Source of the DNA: an uncultured Collinsella sp.
GTDB taxonomy: Bacteria > Actinomycetota > Coriobacteriia > Coriobacteriales > Coriobacteriaceae
DNA: 11,987 nt
Assembly: GCA_902493545.1 (NCBI GenBank)
Contig: CABUQI010000028.1
Location: forward strand, 1-11,987
Direction of reading: 5' to 3'
The stretch's first letter is position 1, and each line of letters opens with the position of its first letter. The translations under genes were made by a program, and so were the position numbers. A model generated the notes under the pieces. That model was not told the DNA's origin. It did not search any database and saw nothing but the letters and a program-made list of their open reading frames with translations. This document shows, piece by piece, positions 1 through 6,965 of this stretch.

Positions 1-35
1 TAGGCAAGTGGTAAAAAACCGCAGGGTAGACGGGA

Positions 36-47
36 TAAAACGTTTAA
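36..47. promoter_or_regulatory. Possible LacI-type operator (weak)
   Basis: The stretch holds the 8-bp palindrome AAACGTTT (38-45), flanked by GGGAT (32-36) and ATCCC (50-54), which are also inverted. A-rich/T-rich arms around a central CG are typical of LacI-family operators. It lies about 155 bases before the nitroreductase start, and no convincing promoter was found with it. It may belong to a gene outside the window. This is pattern recognition only. Confidence 0.2.
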
Positions 48-200
48 CCATCCCACCGGTTTGTCACATTCTGGCTGAAGTTTTATGCAAACCAACTTTT
101 CCACTTGGTAGCTTACATTGTTTGGGGCCGACTGCGCGATTACGGCTACGGCACGACGGGTAAGAACGGAACATCTGCAATGTCATCGCTAGGAGGACCC

Positions 201-722
201 ATGGAGACCATCGAAGCGCTCATCCACCGCCGCAGCTGCCGTAATTATAGCGATCGCCCCGTCGAAGCCGAAAAGCTCGCACGCATTATCGAAGCCGGCC
301 AGTACGCGCCGAGCGGCATGGGACGCCAGCCGGTCACGTTTGTCGCCGTTACCGACCCCGCGACCGTCGAGCGCCTCTCGCAGCTCAACGCACAAGTTAT
401 GGGCAGCGAGGGAGATCCCTTCTACGGCGCCAAGACCGTTGTGGTGGTGCTCGTCGACCGCAGCGTGCCCACGCACCTGGAAGACGGCTCGCTCGCCATG
501 GGCAACCTGCTCAACGCAGCCTATGCGCTGGGCGTCGATTCGTGTTGGATCCACCGCGCGCACGAGATCTTTGACTCACCCGAGGGACTGGAACTGCTGG
601 CCAAGTGGGGTCTGCCCGCCGACGGAAGCCTGCGCGGTGTGGGCAACTGCATTCTGGGCTACGCCGCGGACGCACTCCCCGAGGCAAAGCCGCGCCGCGA
701 CAACGTGGTGTATGTCGGGTAA
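201..722 (+). CDS. Nitroreductase family protein
   Basis: This 173-aa protein fits the short, FMN-dependent nitroreductase fold, cytosolic enzymes that use NAD(P)H to reduce nitro compounds, quinones or flavins. The family's N-terminal signature is visible: RRSCRNYSDRPV at residues 10-21 (the flavin-phosphate-binding arginines) and APSGMGRQP at 36-44. The middle helix around 95-115 (DGSLAMGNLLNAAYALGVDS) and the late LGYAAD at 152-157, followed by PRRDNVVYV, are also typical. I chose ATG 201 because AGGAGG lies at 191-196; the frame stays open upstream to 105, but those 32 codons carry no family sequence or ribosome site. It converges on the LCP gene across a hairpin. The substrate cannot be told from sequence. 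Confidence 0.9.
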   Translation: METIEALIHRRSCRNYSDRPVEAEKLARIIEAGQYAPSGMGRQPVTFVAVTDPATVERLSQLNAQVMGSEGDPFYGAKTVVVVLVDRSVPTHLEDGSLAMGNLLNAAYALGVDSCWIHRAHEIFDSPEGLELLAKWGLPADGSLRGVGNCILGYAADALPEAKPRRDNVVYVG

Positions 723-725
723 TTA

Positions 726-753
726 GTTCCGCCGTTCTAACGAACGGCGGAAC
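726..753. terminator. Hairpin between convergent nitroreductase and LCP genes
   Basis: A perfect 12-bp stem (GTTCCGCCGTTC / GAACGGCGGAAC) with a TAAC loop starts 3 bases after the nitroreductase stop and ends 3 bases before the LCP stop. Its position suits a bidirectional terminator. No run of T follows on either strand, so it may need a termination factor or act in RNA stability. One arm recurs after glmS at 7846-7857. Confidence 0.6.
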
Positions 754-756
754 AAT

Positions 757-2034
757 CTAGTCGACTGGATGATAGAAGGTATCGACGACCGTTTGCTTTA
801 CGTTGTCCTGGTCCAGGTAGAACTCGGCGAAGGTGTCGCCCTGCTGCATGGTGCCCTGCAGTGTCACGACATCAAACGAAGTCAGGCCGTGCTCGAGCAT
901 CGTGGTCGCCAGATAGCTGAACTCATCGAGACCCAAATTGGTCCACGTATAGTCGCCCATAGCCTGATACAGGCTGATGAGCATGGCAGGGTTACTCTTG
1001 GCACTGCTGAGCACCTTCGATGCAACCGCCTGCACGTAGCTCACCTGGCGCGCTGTACGATCCAGCGAAGACGTCAGATTCGTCGTGTCGCGCCACTGCA
1101 CATACTTTTCCGCCGTTGTACCAAACAGCGTGGTCTCCTGGCCCTCGACCACCTCCGTGCCCGGCACCGTCTGCGTAGGCACCAGCGTCACGCCGCCGAT
1201 GGAGTCATTAATGGGAGCCACGCCCTCGATATTGAGCGTGTAGTAATAGTCGACTGGAATATTGTCGAGCACGCGCGAAGCGGCGGCGGCCGTCAGTGCC
1301 GATGAGTTGTCGCCATCGGTGCCATAGGCAAACTGCAAGCACAGCTGCTCGGTCACCTGGCCGGCAAACGAACCATTGGAATACGTATCTACGGCAACCA
1401 TGCTGTCACGCGGGATGATAATGCCGCGGGCCTCGCCCGTGTCGGTATTAAGCGCTACGACCATTACGGTATCGGACTGGCCCTTCTGGGTGCCGTCATC
1501 GTTATTGCGGCCATCAAAACCGATAAACGCCACCGTGGCCATATGCTTGTTGAGCGCATACTTCTTGCCGTTATAGGTAATGGTGTCGCCCTTGGCCTTA
1601 ATGACCTTTTCGGTCTTTTCCTCAATCTTCTTTTTGCCTTGGTTCACGCTGTGATTCACAAAGCCCCAGCCGGCAGCAGCAACCGCACCAATCACGAGCA
1701 GCACGATCAGCAGCGTGCGGATACGGCGGCGGCGCTTGATGTGCTTAATCGACTCTTTGGAGCGTCGACGACGCTGAGGTGCCGTCTCATCAAGCGAAGG
1801 CCACTCTGCCTCATCAACAGGCTGCGCCGCAGCTTCATCGGTCTTTGCCGATGCGTCGGACGAGGCCTCGGCCTTGCTCTGCGATTTTTCGTCAGGCTGA
1901 GGCGTCGGAGTGTCTTTGGTCTCCCATTGAGGCTCGACAGGCTCCGCCACATCCTGAACCTGCTGCTCGGGATTGTTTACTTGATTTTCGTCGGGATCCA
2001 CCGCATCGATAAAGTGCTTGCCACGGGGGTTCAT
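757..2034 (-). CDS. LCP (LytR-CpsA-Psr) family protein
   Basis: This 425-aa membrane protein belongs to the LCP family, extracytoplasmic enzymes that transfer lipid-linked glycopolymers onto peptidoglycan. The order is: an acidic, Pro/Gln-rich cytoplasmic region (1-85); a basic stretch with RRRR (88-105); one membrane helix (about 107-127); then the extracellular LCP domain from about 165. Family landmarks are FIGFDG (170-175), SDTVMVVALN with IPRD (187-210), NDSIGGV (276-282), YVQWRD (311-316) and DRTARQ (325-330), including the arginines known to bind the pyrophosphate lipid. ATG 2034 starts 2 bases after the sortase stop, with AGGAGA at 2045-2050 inside the sortase end, so the two genes should be co-transcribed and translationally linked. 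The unusually long cytoplasmic tail could be regulatory. The transferred polymer is unknown. Confidence 0.9.
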   Translation of the reverse strand: MNPRGKHFIDAVDPDENQVNNPEQQVQDVAEPVEPQWETKDTPTPQPDEKSQSKAEASSDASAKTDEAAAQPVDEAEWPSLDETAPQRRRRSKESIKHIKRRRRIRTLLIVLLVIGAVAAAGWGFVNHSVNQGKKKIEEKTEKVIKAKGDTITYNGKKYALNKHMATVAFIGFDGRNNDDGTQKGQSDTVMVVALNTDTGEARGIIIPRDSMVAVDTYSNGSFAGQVTEQLCLQFAYGTDGDNSSALTAAAASRVLDNIPVDYYYTLNIEGVAPINDSIGGVTLVPTQTVPGTEVVEGQETTLFGTTAEKYVQWRDTTNLTSSLDRTARQVSYVQAVASKVLSSAKSNPAMLISLYQAMGDYTWTNLGLDEFSYLATTMLEHGLTSFDVVTLQGTMQQGDTFAEFYLDQDNVKQTVVDTFYHPVD

Positions 2035-2036
2035 GA

Positions 2037-2855
2037 CTATTTTGTCTCCTGGTCGCTTGTTAACACACCGCTGACAATATAGCGCGAGTTGCCCTGCGAG
2101 CTATCGAGCATGCAGGTGCTCAACTGCACAATCTTACTATCTGCATCAAGTGTCACGCCGTCACGTGCATTTTTGAGCAATGCGTCCGGATTACAGACTG
2201 AATTAAAGTAGTCCTGGCGCACGGCAGGGTCGGCAAAGTTAAACGAATTGAGAATGTGACGGTCGTCATATTGATAGGCCGAGACAATCTTGTACGTCAG
2301 AATATGGCCCGGCGTGTAGATATAGAACTCGCCGTTCTCGTTAAAGAAGTCCGCGTCCTCAAAGCTATGCAAGTTGTGGAACACGCCGCCGTTCACATGG
2401 CCGTAGATCACCGTGACGGGATCGCTAAAGTCGCGCGCGTTTGCCATCTGACTAAACGCTGTGCCGTAGGGGTCGTACTTGCCGTCCTTGTCGTGGTCCA
2501 GATAAAACAGGTCGTCCGTCGTGCTCTGCAGCAAGGGCGTGTTGATATCCGCACCCGGAATGTAGAGCCACGCATAGATATCGGCGTTCTCTTGAATGAG
2601 CGGAGCGAAGTCGATGGGGTTGTCCGGCAGCTCCTTGCCCTTTGATTCGACCTTCGTGGCGGGCTTTCCTGTTGCACTCATCTCCTCGGCGCGCTGCTGC
2701 TCTAGATGATTCATATAGAGCACGTAGCCACCGCAGCCGACTGCGACTAGTAACAACACTACGAAAACGCCCTTGAGTATCATGGCGCGACGCTTTTTGT
2801 CCGAGTCGCCCATATGCTTAACTTCCATATGCTTGCCCTGCGGCTGCTGTGCCAT
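2037..2855 (-). CDS. srtB: Class B sortase (SrtB-like)
   Basis: This 272-aa membrane-bound transpeptidase cleaves a sorting signal between Thr and Gly and joins the protein to the wall peptide. A short cytoplasmic head is followed by one N-terminal membrane helix (about 26-47), which gives type II topology. The catalytic domain begins at about residue 82. NADIYAWLYIPGADINTPLLQ-type sequence at 90-110 is characteristic of class B. The catalytic triad is visible: His153 in VIYGHV, Cys248 in QLSTC and Arg258 in SRYIVSG. ATG 2855 has AAGGGA a few bases upstream; in-frame ATGs at codons 10, 15 and 25 are alternatives. It lies 30 bases beyond the terminator of the SPATG gene and just before the LCP gene. 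Class B sortases classically use NPQTN, but the Clostridioides difficile enzyme uses (S/P)PxTG, matching the SPATG neighbour. Confidence 0.92.
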   Translation of the reverse strand: MAQQPQGKHMEVKHMGDSDKKRRAMILKGVFVVLLLVAVGCGGYVLYMNHLEQQRAEEMSATGKPATKVESKGKELPDNPIDFAPLIQENADIYAWLYIPGADINTPLLQSTTDDLFYLDHDKDGKYDPYGTAFSQMANARDFSDPVTVIYGHVNGGVFHNLHSFEDADFFNENGEFYIYTPGHILTYKIVSAYQYDDRHILNSFNFADPAVRQDYFNSVCNPDALLKNARDGVTLDADSKIVQLSTCMLDSSQGNSRYIVSGVLTSDQETK

Positions 2856-2883
2856 GGTGTTCCCTTACCCTGTAAATCGGCCG

Positions 2884-2912
2884 AAAAAAGGACCCGCACA
2901 AGTACGGGTCCT
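2884..2912 (-). terminator. Intrinsic terminator after the SPATG protein gene
   Basis: Read on the minus strand, the 8-bp stem AGGACCCG / CGGGTCCT with an 8-nt loop runs directly into six Ts (AAAAAA on the plus strand at 2884-2889). This is a textbook rho-independent terminator 30 bases after the SPATG stop. It lies only 28 bases before the sortase start, leaving little room for a separate promoter, so the sortase is probably fed by read-through. Confidence 0.88.
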
Positions 2913-2941
2913 CAAATCTTACGGTTGAAACCGTGTGTGTG

Positions 2942-3505
2942 CTAGTTGTTCTTACGAAGAGCAACAAAAGCGCAGGCAGCGCCAGCAGCGGCAACAGCAG
3001 CCACAGCGGCAAGAGCGGTGGTGTTCACGCCGGTAGCCGGGGACTTAGCACCGTTGTCGGTGGTAGCAGCGCCAGCAGCGGTCTTCTCAGCCACGATGGT
3101 GTAGGTGGAGAGCTTGGTGACCTTAAAGACAACGTTACCGTTGTTGTCAGCGGTCAGGTTCAGCTGCTCCGTAGTGCCGTCGTTGTGCTGGACATAGACG
3201 GTAACCTTAGCGTTGGCGTAAGCCTTGCCAAGGGTGAAGGTGACGGTCAGCGGGTTGGACTCGGAAACGGTGCCCTCAACGGTCTCGGTGATCTCGAAGG
3301 AAGCGACCACGTTGGCACCGGCAGGGGTGCCCTCGGCGTTCTTGGTGGTGGAAACAACCTTGACGTTGGCGTTGTTAACGCTGGCGGTCACGTTGTTGGC
3401 GCCGGTGGCGGTGGTGTTGGCAGGGCTCGGGGCGGCGAAAGCAGCCACGGGCAGAGCCAGGGCAAGAGCGAGAACGCTCAGTGCTGCCATGAATCTCTTC
3501 TTCAT
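2942..3505 (-). CDS. Small secreted wall-anchored protein with SPATG sorting signal
   Basis: The 187-aa product is a sortase substrate. Residues 1-25 form a signal peptide (MKKR, hydrophobic core, predicted cleavage AFA|AP). Residues 68-140 look like one small beta-sandwich ending in KVTKLSTYTIVAE, similar to the module often found just before wall anchors in Gram-positive surface proteins. The C-terminus has SPATG (155-159), an Ala/Val helix (163-183) and the tail RKNN. Start ATG 3505 has GAGGAG at 3514-3519, 8 bases away. Codon use is extreme: every Lys is AAG and every Asn is AAC. With its strong ribosome site, promoter and terminator this points to high expression. It carries only one domain, so it may be a wall-surface coat or spacer protein; no adhesin or enzyme motif is seen. 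Confidence 0.9.
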   Translation of the reverse strand: MKKRFMAALSVLALALALPVAAFAAPSPANTTATGANNVTASVNNANVKVVSTTKNAEGTPAGANVVASFEITETVEGTVSESNPLTVTFTLGKAYANAKVTVYVQHNDGTTEQLNLTADNNGNVVFKVTKLSTYTIVAEKTAAGAATTDNGAKSPATGVNTTALAAVAAVAAAGAACAFVALRKNN

Positions 3506-3552
3506 GTTAGGTACTCCTCAACTTGCAGCTTGCGGACCTTTAAATGCCTAGT

Positions 3553-3581
3553 AGTATAGCTTTTTTTACAAATTGTGACTA
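3553..3581 (-). promoter_or_regulatory. Promoter of the SPATG protein gene
   Basis: Read on the minus strand, TAGTCA (3576-3581; 4 of 6 to the -35 consensus) and TATACT (3553-3558; 5 of 6 to the -10) are separated by 17 bases rich in A and T. The expected start near 3546 gives a leader of about 40 nt with the GAGGAG ribosome site. No operator-like repeat overlaps it. Confidence 0.65.
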
Positions 3582-3673
3582 ATGAGTTCTATATGAAACA
3601 ACATTGCTGCTTTTTTGCTCACTCATTGGCCCCAAACGGCGACTTGGTGTGATGGTTCTGTGACTTATTGGCC

Positions 3674-4249
3674 TTATGTTACGGGCGTGACCTGCGAACC
3701 CGCGCCGTTTGCACTGGTTTCGCTAACCTCGCTGTCCGTATCCTCGCCCTTTTGGGCATCGGTGATCGTTGCGGCAGCGGCAACAATACCGCGCTGAGAC
3801 GCCACGCCCGTCTGTGCCTGAGCGCCCTCGACAAGCTCCGTGCCGGCATGCGCGAGCTCAGCAGATTTGAACATCGCACTCAGGTCGACCCCGCCGCCAG
3901 CGTAGCCGAGCGCGGCAAGTGCGATCACAATCACCGCAACAACAACTGTAATCGGCACATAACGATGCCAGCCAGCAGGATTGAGCCCACTGCGGCGAGC
4001 CGCACCGCGGCTGATATAGCCCAGCGTTCCGTCGTGCTTAAGCTTAGAGCCCACCACGCGCTTGCGCCCCCACAGCGTCGACTCGGCCTGCATGGCCAAG
4101 CGAGCGCTTGCCGAAGGATAGCCGTATTTGGTGCGCTTGAACGAACCGTCGAACCCCGACGCGTGCTTGCCCCACGTCCGGGACGTCGTGCGGCGGTTAA
4201 CTGGAGCCGCGCTCCGTCTATTCCGGTTTGGTTTTGAAGTCTCCGCCAT
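3674..4249 (-). CDS. Single-pass membrane protein of unknown function
   Basis: I do not recognise this 191-aa protein. It has a long basic N-terminal region (1-95, many Arg/Lys and Ser, no domain recognised), one membrane helix (about 98-117, YVPITVVVAVIVIALAALGYA) and an Ala/Thr/Glu-rich, probably extracellular tail (118-191) without cysteines or a sorting signal. The basic side should face the cytoplasm. The frame is open to GTG 4303, but a likely promoter (-10 at 4294-4299) puts the RNA start near 4287, so ATG 4249 is the better start; its ribosome site is poor (GGGGG a few bases upstream). It sits between the Fis-type regulator and the envelope genes. The convincing membrane helix and the lack of any better overlapping gene support it as real. 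Confidence 0.7.
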   Translation of the reverse strand: MAETSKPNRNRRSAAPVNRRTTSRTWGKHASGFDGSFKRTKYGYPSASARLAMQAESTLWGRKRVVGSKLKHDGTLGYISRGAARRSGLNPAGWHRYVPITVVVAVIVIALAALGYAGGGVDLSAMFKSAELAHAGTELVEGAQAQTGVASQRGIVAAAATITDAQKGEDTDSEVSETSANGAGSQVTPVT

Positions 4250-4293
4250 ACGCCCCCGCACGCCGTAACACAATCGAAACATTACTGCTTTGG

Positions 4294-4322
4294 ACTGTAG
4301 CACACGCGCCGCACGCGGTCAC
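4294..4322 (-). promoter_or_regulatory. Likely promoter of the 191-aa membrane protein
   Basis: On the minus strand GTGACC (4317-4322) and TACAGT (4294-4299) are 17 bases apart, and TGC directly precedes the -10 box, making it an extended -10. Each box matches 4 of 6. It lies just after the stop codon of the upstream regulator and decides the start of the downstream gene, since ATG 4282 would leave a leader of only about 5 nt. Confidence 0.45.
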
Positions 4323-4333
4323 GGGCGCCTCGC

Positions 4334-5551
4334 TCAGCGGTCGTCGTCCTTCAGCAAGCGCCACAGGGTCGTGCGGCTTATTCCCAGCACCTCGGCAGCG
4401 CCGGTCCGGTTGCCCTGAAGGTGGCCTACGACCAGCCGCGCGATATCGCGTTCGGTATCGGCCAGTGGACGCAGGATATACAGATCGCTGTCGAGCGTCG
4501 GAGCGCCAAAGGTTGCGGTTTTGATGACGTCCTCCTGGGCGAGCACCTCCTCCGCCACTTCGCGCTCCGCCACACCCGACCCTACTAATATATAGAGTCG
4601 TTCCGAGACCTCGCGCAGCTGCAGATAGTTGCGTGGCCAGCGATAGCCGTTGAGCGTCGAGGCAGCCTCCTCGGACATACTCGGAGCGGCAGTTCCAAAG
4701 GCATCTGACAGATATGACAAATACCGCGCAACCTTTTTCGATGCGCCACCCTGCTCGGCAATCGCAGGCGCCACACTTACTGCACACGCCAAGCGCTCGG
4801 TTACAAAAGCGGCCTGATCGCTTTCGCCACCGCCCGGCATATCATTTGCCGTCAGAACCACATGGCAACGCGCGGCCAGCGCCGTGTCGGTCATCGTAGA
4901 GACAAGCTCGCGCAGACGCTGCGACGAAAGTGCATGCCAGCCGCCAATGCAAAGGGTCAGCCCTGCCTGGAACAGCGGCGATTCCGAGCTTTTGAGCAGA
5001 TGGCGCCAGCCGCGATCTGTGAGCTCGTCAAGTGCCACGGACACAAAGGGTTCGTCAGCATAAGGCCCATCCAGATAGAGGCGTTTTGCAATCTCTGCCT
5101 GACCAGCACCCAGCTCGCCCTCCAACATGAGGGGCACGCCGCGGGCATAGCTTTCGCAGACGGGGCCAGCGACCGCGGCGGCACCCTCGACAATGCCGTA
5201 CGCGCTTGCCTCGTAGCGCGCCTCGACTTCATCCGCGTTAAGCCACTCAATACCCGCATGTGCCGCCACACCGTGCACCTCGCGGACCACGACTACCCAA
5301 AGCGCGCCGTATTCCTTGGCGACCGGACGCACCGTGAGGCTCAAGCGTCCTCCCGCATGCCCCATCACCAGACGCGCGCCGTTGTCCACGCGCCCCAGGC
5401 GCTCGGCGACAAATACCGCGACATCTTGCTCGAGCGCGACATCATCCATGGTCGAAATCGCCACGTGTCCACGCCCATCGATTGCCAACGCCGAGGCCCC
5501 GGCAGCAGCCAAGGCCTCGATCAAGATTTGTAGCTTGGCGTCACTGTTCAT
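4334..5551 (-). CDS. Transcriptional regulator, degenerate AAA+ domain with Fis-type HTH
   Basis: The 405-aa product resembles the bacterial enhancer-binding protein layout. (Residues below are numbered from the upstream GTG at 5575; subtract 8 for ATG 5551.) Region 1-130 is an unassigned sensor-like part. Region 145-325 resembles the AAA+ core, with GELGAGQA (153-160) where the Walker A loop should be and YRWPRNYLQL (311-320) matching the conserved WPGNVREL. A Fis-type helix-turn-helix lies at 387-409 (QGNRTGAAEVLGISRTTLWRLL). The Walker lysine is Gln, the Walker B strand reads LTLCIGGW without the acidic pair, and no GAFTGA sigma-54 loop is seen. It probably binds DNA without ATP-driven sigma-54 activation. 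ATG 5551 is preferred over GTG 5575 because GAGGA lies at 5563-5567. Targets are unknown; the flanking genes are candidates. Confidence 0.8.
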   Translation of the reverse strand: MNSDAKLQILIEALAAAGASALAIDGRGHVAISTMDDVALEQDVAVFVAERLGRVDNGARLVMGHAGGRLSLTVRPVAKEYGALWVVVVREVHGVAAHAGIEWLNADEVEARYEASAYGIVEGAAAVAGPVCESYARGVPLMLEGELGAGQAEIAKRLYLDGPYADEPFVSVALDELTDRGWRHLLKSSESPLFQAGLTLCIGGWHALSSQRLRELVSTMTDTALAARCHVVLTANDMPGGGESDQAAFVTERLACAVSVAPAIAEQGGASKKVARYLSYLSDAFGTAAPSMSEEAASTLNGYRWPRNYLQLREVSERLYILVGSGVAEREVAEEVLAQEDVIKTATFGAPTLDSDLYILRPLADTERDIARLVVGHLQGNRTGAAEVLGISRTTLWRLLKDDDR

Positions 5552-5700
5552 ATTGCGCCCCGTCCTCGGCGCCACGCCGCCACCGACGGCTGCGCGAGCG
5601 AGTGTTTCAAAATTGAACGATATTGCTCACCAAACACTATAGGGCAGAAGCCGCCGTCCTGCGAGTATATGAGTTGCCCCGCATCGCCATCCTGGCGGGG

Positions 5701-5763
5701 CGATAAGAGCTCTTCGGGACCTATCAACCTGCGGACAAGCCATACCCGCAAGAGCTCCTATCG
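5701..5763. repeat. Long imperfect inverted repeat upstream of the Fis-type regulator
   Basis: Arms 5701-5718 and 5745-5763 are complementary apart from one mismatch and one bulged base, around a 26-base centre. Each arm contains a nearly self-complementary core (AAGAGCTCTT at 5705-5714, AAGAGCTCCT at 5750-5759). It lies between the transporter stop and the regulator start. No T run follows on the minus strand, so it looks like paired operators or a leader RNA stem, not a terminator. A second hairpin (GCCCCGC 5676-5682 / GCGGGGC 5695-5701) abuts it. Confidence 0.55.
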
Positions 5764-5816
5764 CTCCACCGCGGACATGCGCTCGCCAGCACGCAGCACG
5801 CAAATCAGTTACTTCT

Positions 5817-6851
5817 CTACCAGATTCCCAGCACGTGCTGCATTCCCAAACTCATGCAAGCAATGCCAATCCAGCAGCAAAAGCCCAATGCGATGGGCTT
5901 GCCGCCCTTTTTGACCAGCTCGACGATATCGGTATTAAAGCCAATAGCCGCCATGGCCATCACGATAAAGAACTTCGACAGTTCCTTGATGGGCGCCGTA
6001 ATGGATGCAGGAAGCTGAAGCACCGTAGTGATTACGCTCGCCAGCACAAAGAACAGCACGAACATGGGAAACGCGCGTTTAAGCGAGAACGTGCTTTTGG
6101 CGTCGCCGCCGGCCTTGCGCGCCAGATGCATCTGCCAGCAAGCGAGAACCAACGTAATGGGAATAATGGCCAGCGTCCTGGTAAGCTTGACCACCGTGGC
6201 GCTTTCGAGCACATTGGCGCCGGGATGCATACTGTCCCAGGCGCTCGCCGCAGCCGTTACCGACGAGGTGTCGTTGATGGCGGTGCCGGCAAACAGGCCA
6301 AAGCCCTCGTTGGTCAGCCCGAGCATGCCGCCGAGCGTCGGAAACACGAGCGCCGCGATAACGTTAAACAGGAAGATGACCGAAATAGCCTGGGCGATCT
6401 CGCGATCGTCGGCATCGATGACGGGTGCGGTCGCGGCGATGGCAGAACCGCCGCAAATCGACGAACCCACGCCCACAAGCGTCGCGATCTTACCCGGCAC
6501 GTTCATAACGCGGCAGAGCACAAAGGCAATGACAAGCGAGGTCGAGATTGTCGCCACGATAATCGGCAGCGACTGGGCGCCCTTGGACAGAATCTGGGAG
6601 AGGTTCATGCCAAAGCCAAGCAGGATAACCGCGTACTGCAAGACTTTTTTGGACGTATAGGTGACACCGGCGGCGAGCTGTTCGCGACGATTCTTGGGAA
6701 AGACGAGCGCCAGGACCATGCCAAAAAGGATGGCAAATACCGGCCCGCCGACCACCTCAATTTGTTTGCCGAGCAACGTCGCGGGAATGGCGATGATTAG
6801 GCAGAACAAGACGCCTTTCCAGCGCTCGCGTACGATATTTGCCAGTTGCAT
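5817..6851 (-). CDS. yeiH: YeiH/UPF0324 family membrane transporter (putative sulfate exporter family)
   Basis: This 344-aa polytopic membrane protein has about ten hydrophobic segments. It carries the family's conserved blocks: ILLGFGMNLSQIL (76-88), GVGSSICGGSAIAATAPVI (127-145), FAGTAINDTSSVTAAASAW (187-205) and AMAAIGFNTDI (299-309). Length and full-length similarity match YeiH/UPF0324 proteins, which are annotated as putative sulfate exporters on thin evidence, so the substrate should be treated as unknown. ATG 6851 has GAAGGA at 6859-6864, 7 bases away. It is divergent from a GntR/FCD regulator across 163 bases, the usual layout for a transporter and its local regulator. Downstream on the same strand is the Fis-type regulator. 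Confidence 0.9.
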   Translation of the reverse strand: MQLANIVRERWKGVLFCLIIAIPATLLGKQIEVVGGPVFAILFGMVLALVFPKNRREQLAAGVTYTSKKVLQYAVILLGFGMNLSQILSKGAQSLPIIVATISTSLVIAFVLCRVMNVPGKIATLVGVGSSICGGSAIAATAPVIDADDREIAQAISVIFLFNVIAALVFPTLGGMLGLTNEGFGLFAGTAINDTSSVTAAASAWDSMHPGANVLESATVVKLTRTLAIIPITLVLACWQMHLARKAGGDAKSTFSLKRAFPMFVLFFVLASVITTVLQLPASITAPIKELSKFFIVMAMAAIGFNTDIVELVKKGGKPIALGFCCWIGIACMSLGMQHVLGIW

Positions 6852-6965
6852 ATGGGATTCCTTCTTTCTATTTCACGTTTGCGACGGCTTATGATACGGC
6901 AACATTGAGCGCAGCCTTGCGCAAACACAGACTAAGATGCCGCAATAGTTCTCAGGCAACAGCCG

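Noticed and set aside
105..200. Longer nitroreductase start at 105
   Set aside because: The extra 32 codons lack family sequence and a ribosome site; AGGAGG at 191-196 fixes ATG 201.
2933..3559. Plus-strand Ser/Gly-rich frame opposite the SPATG protein
   Set aside because: It is low-complexity antisense of biased GCC/ACC/AAC codons; the minus strand has signal peptide, sorting signal, promoter, ribosome site and terminator.
3668..4237. Plus-strand 189-codon frame opposite the membrane protein
   Set aside because: It has no ribosome site, membrane helix or recognisable motif, and its Arg/His-rich composition is typical of antisense frames; the minus strand gives a clean membrane helix.
5835..6800. 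Plus-strand 321-codon frame opposite yeiH
   Set aside because: It is full of His, Arg, Gln and Asp with no fold-like pattern and is the antisense of a well-conserved transporter.
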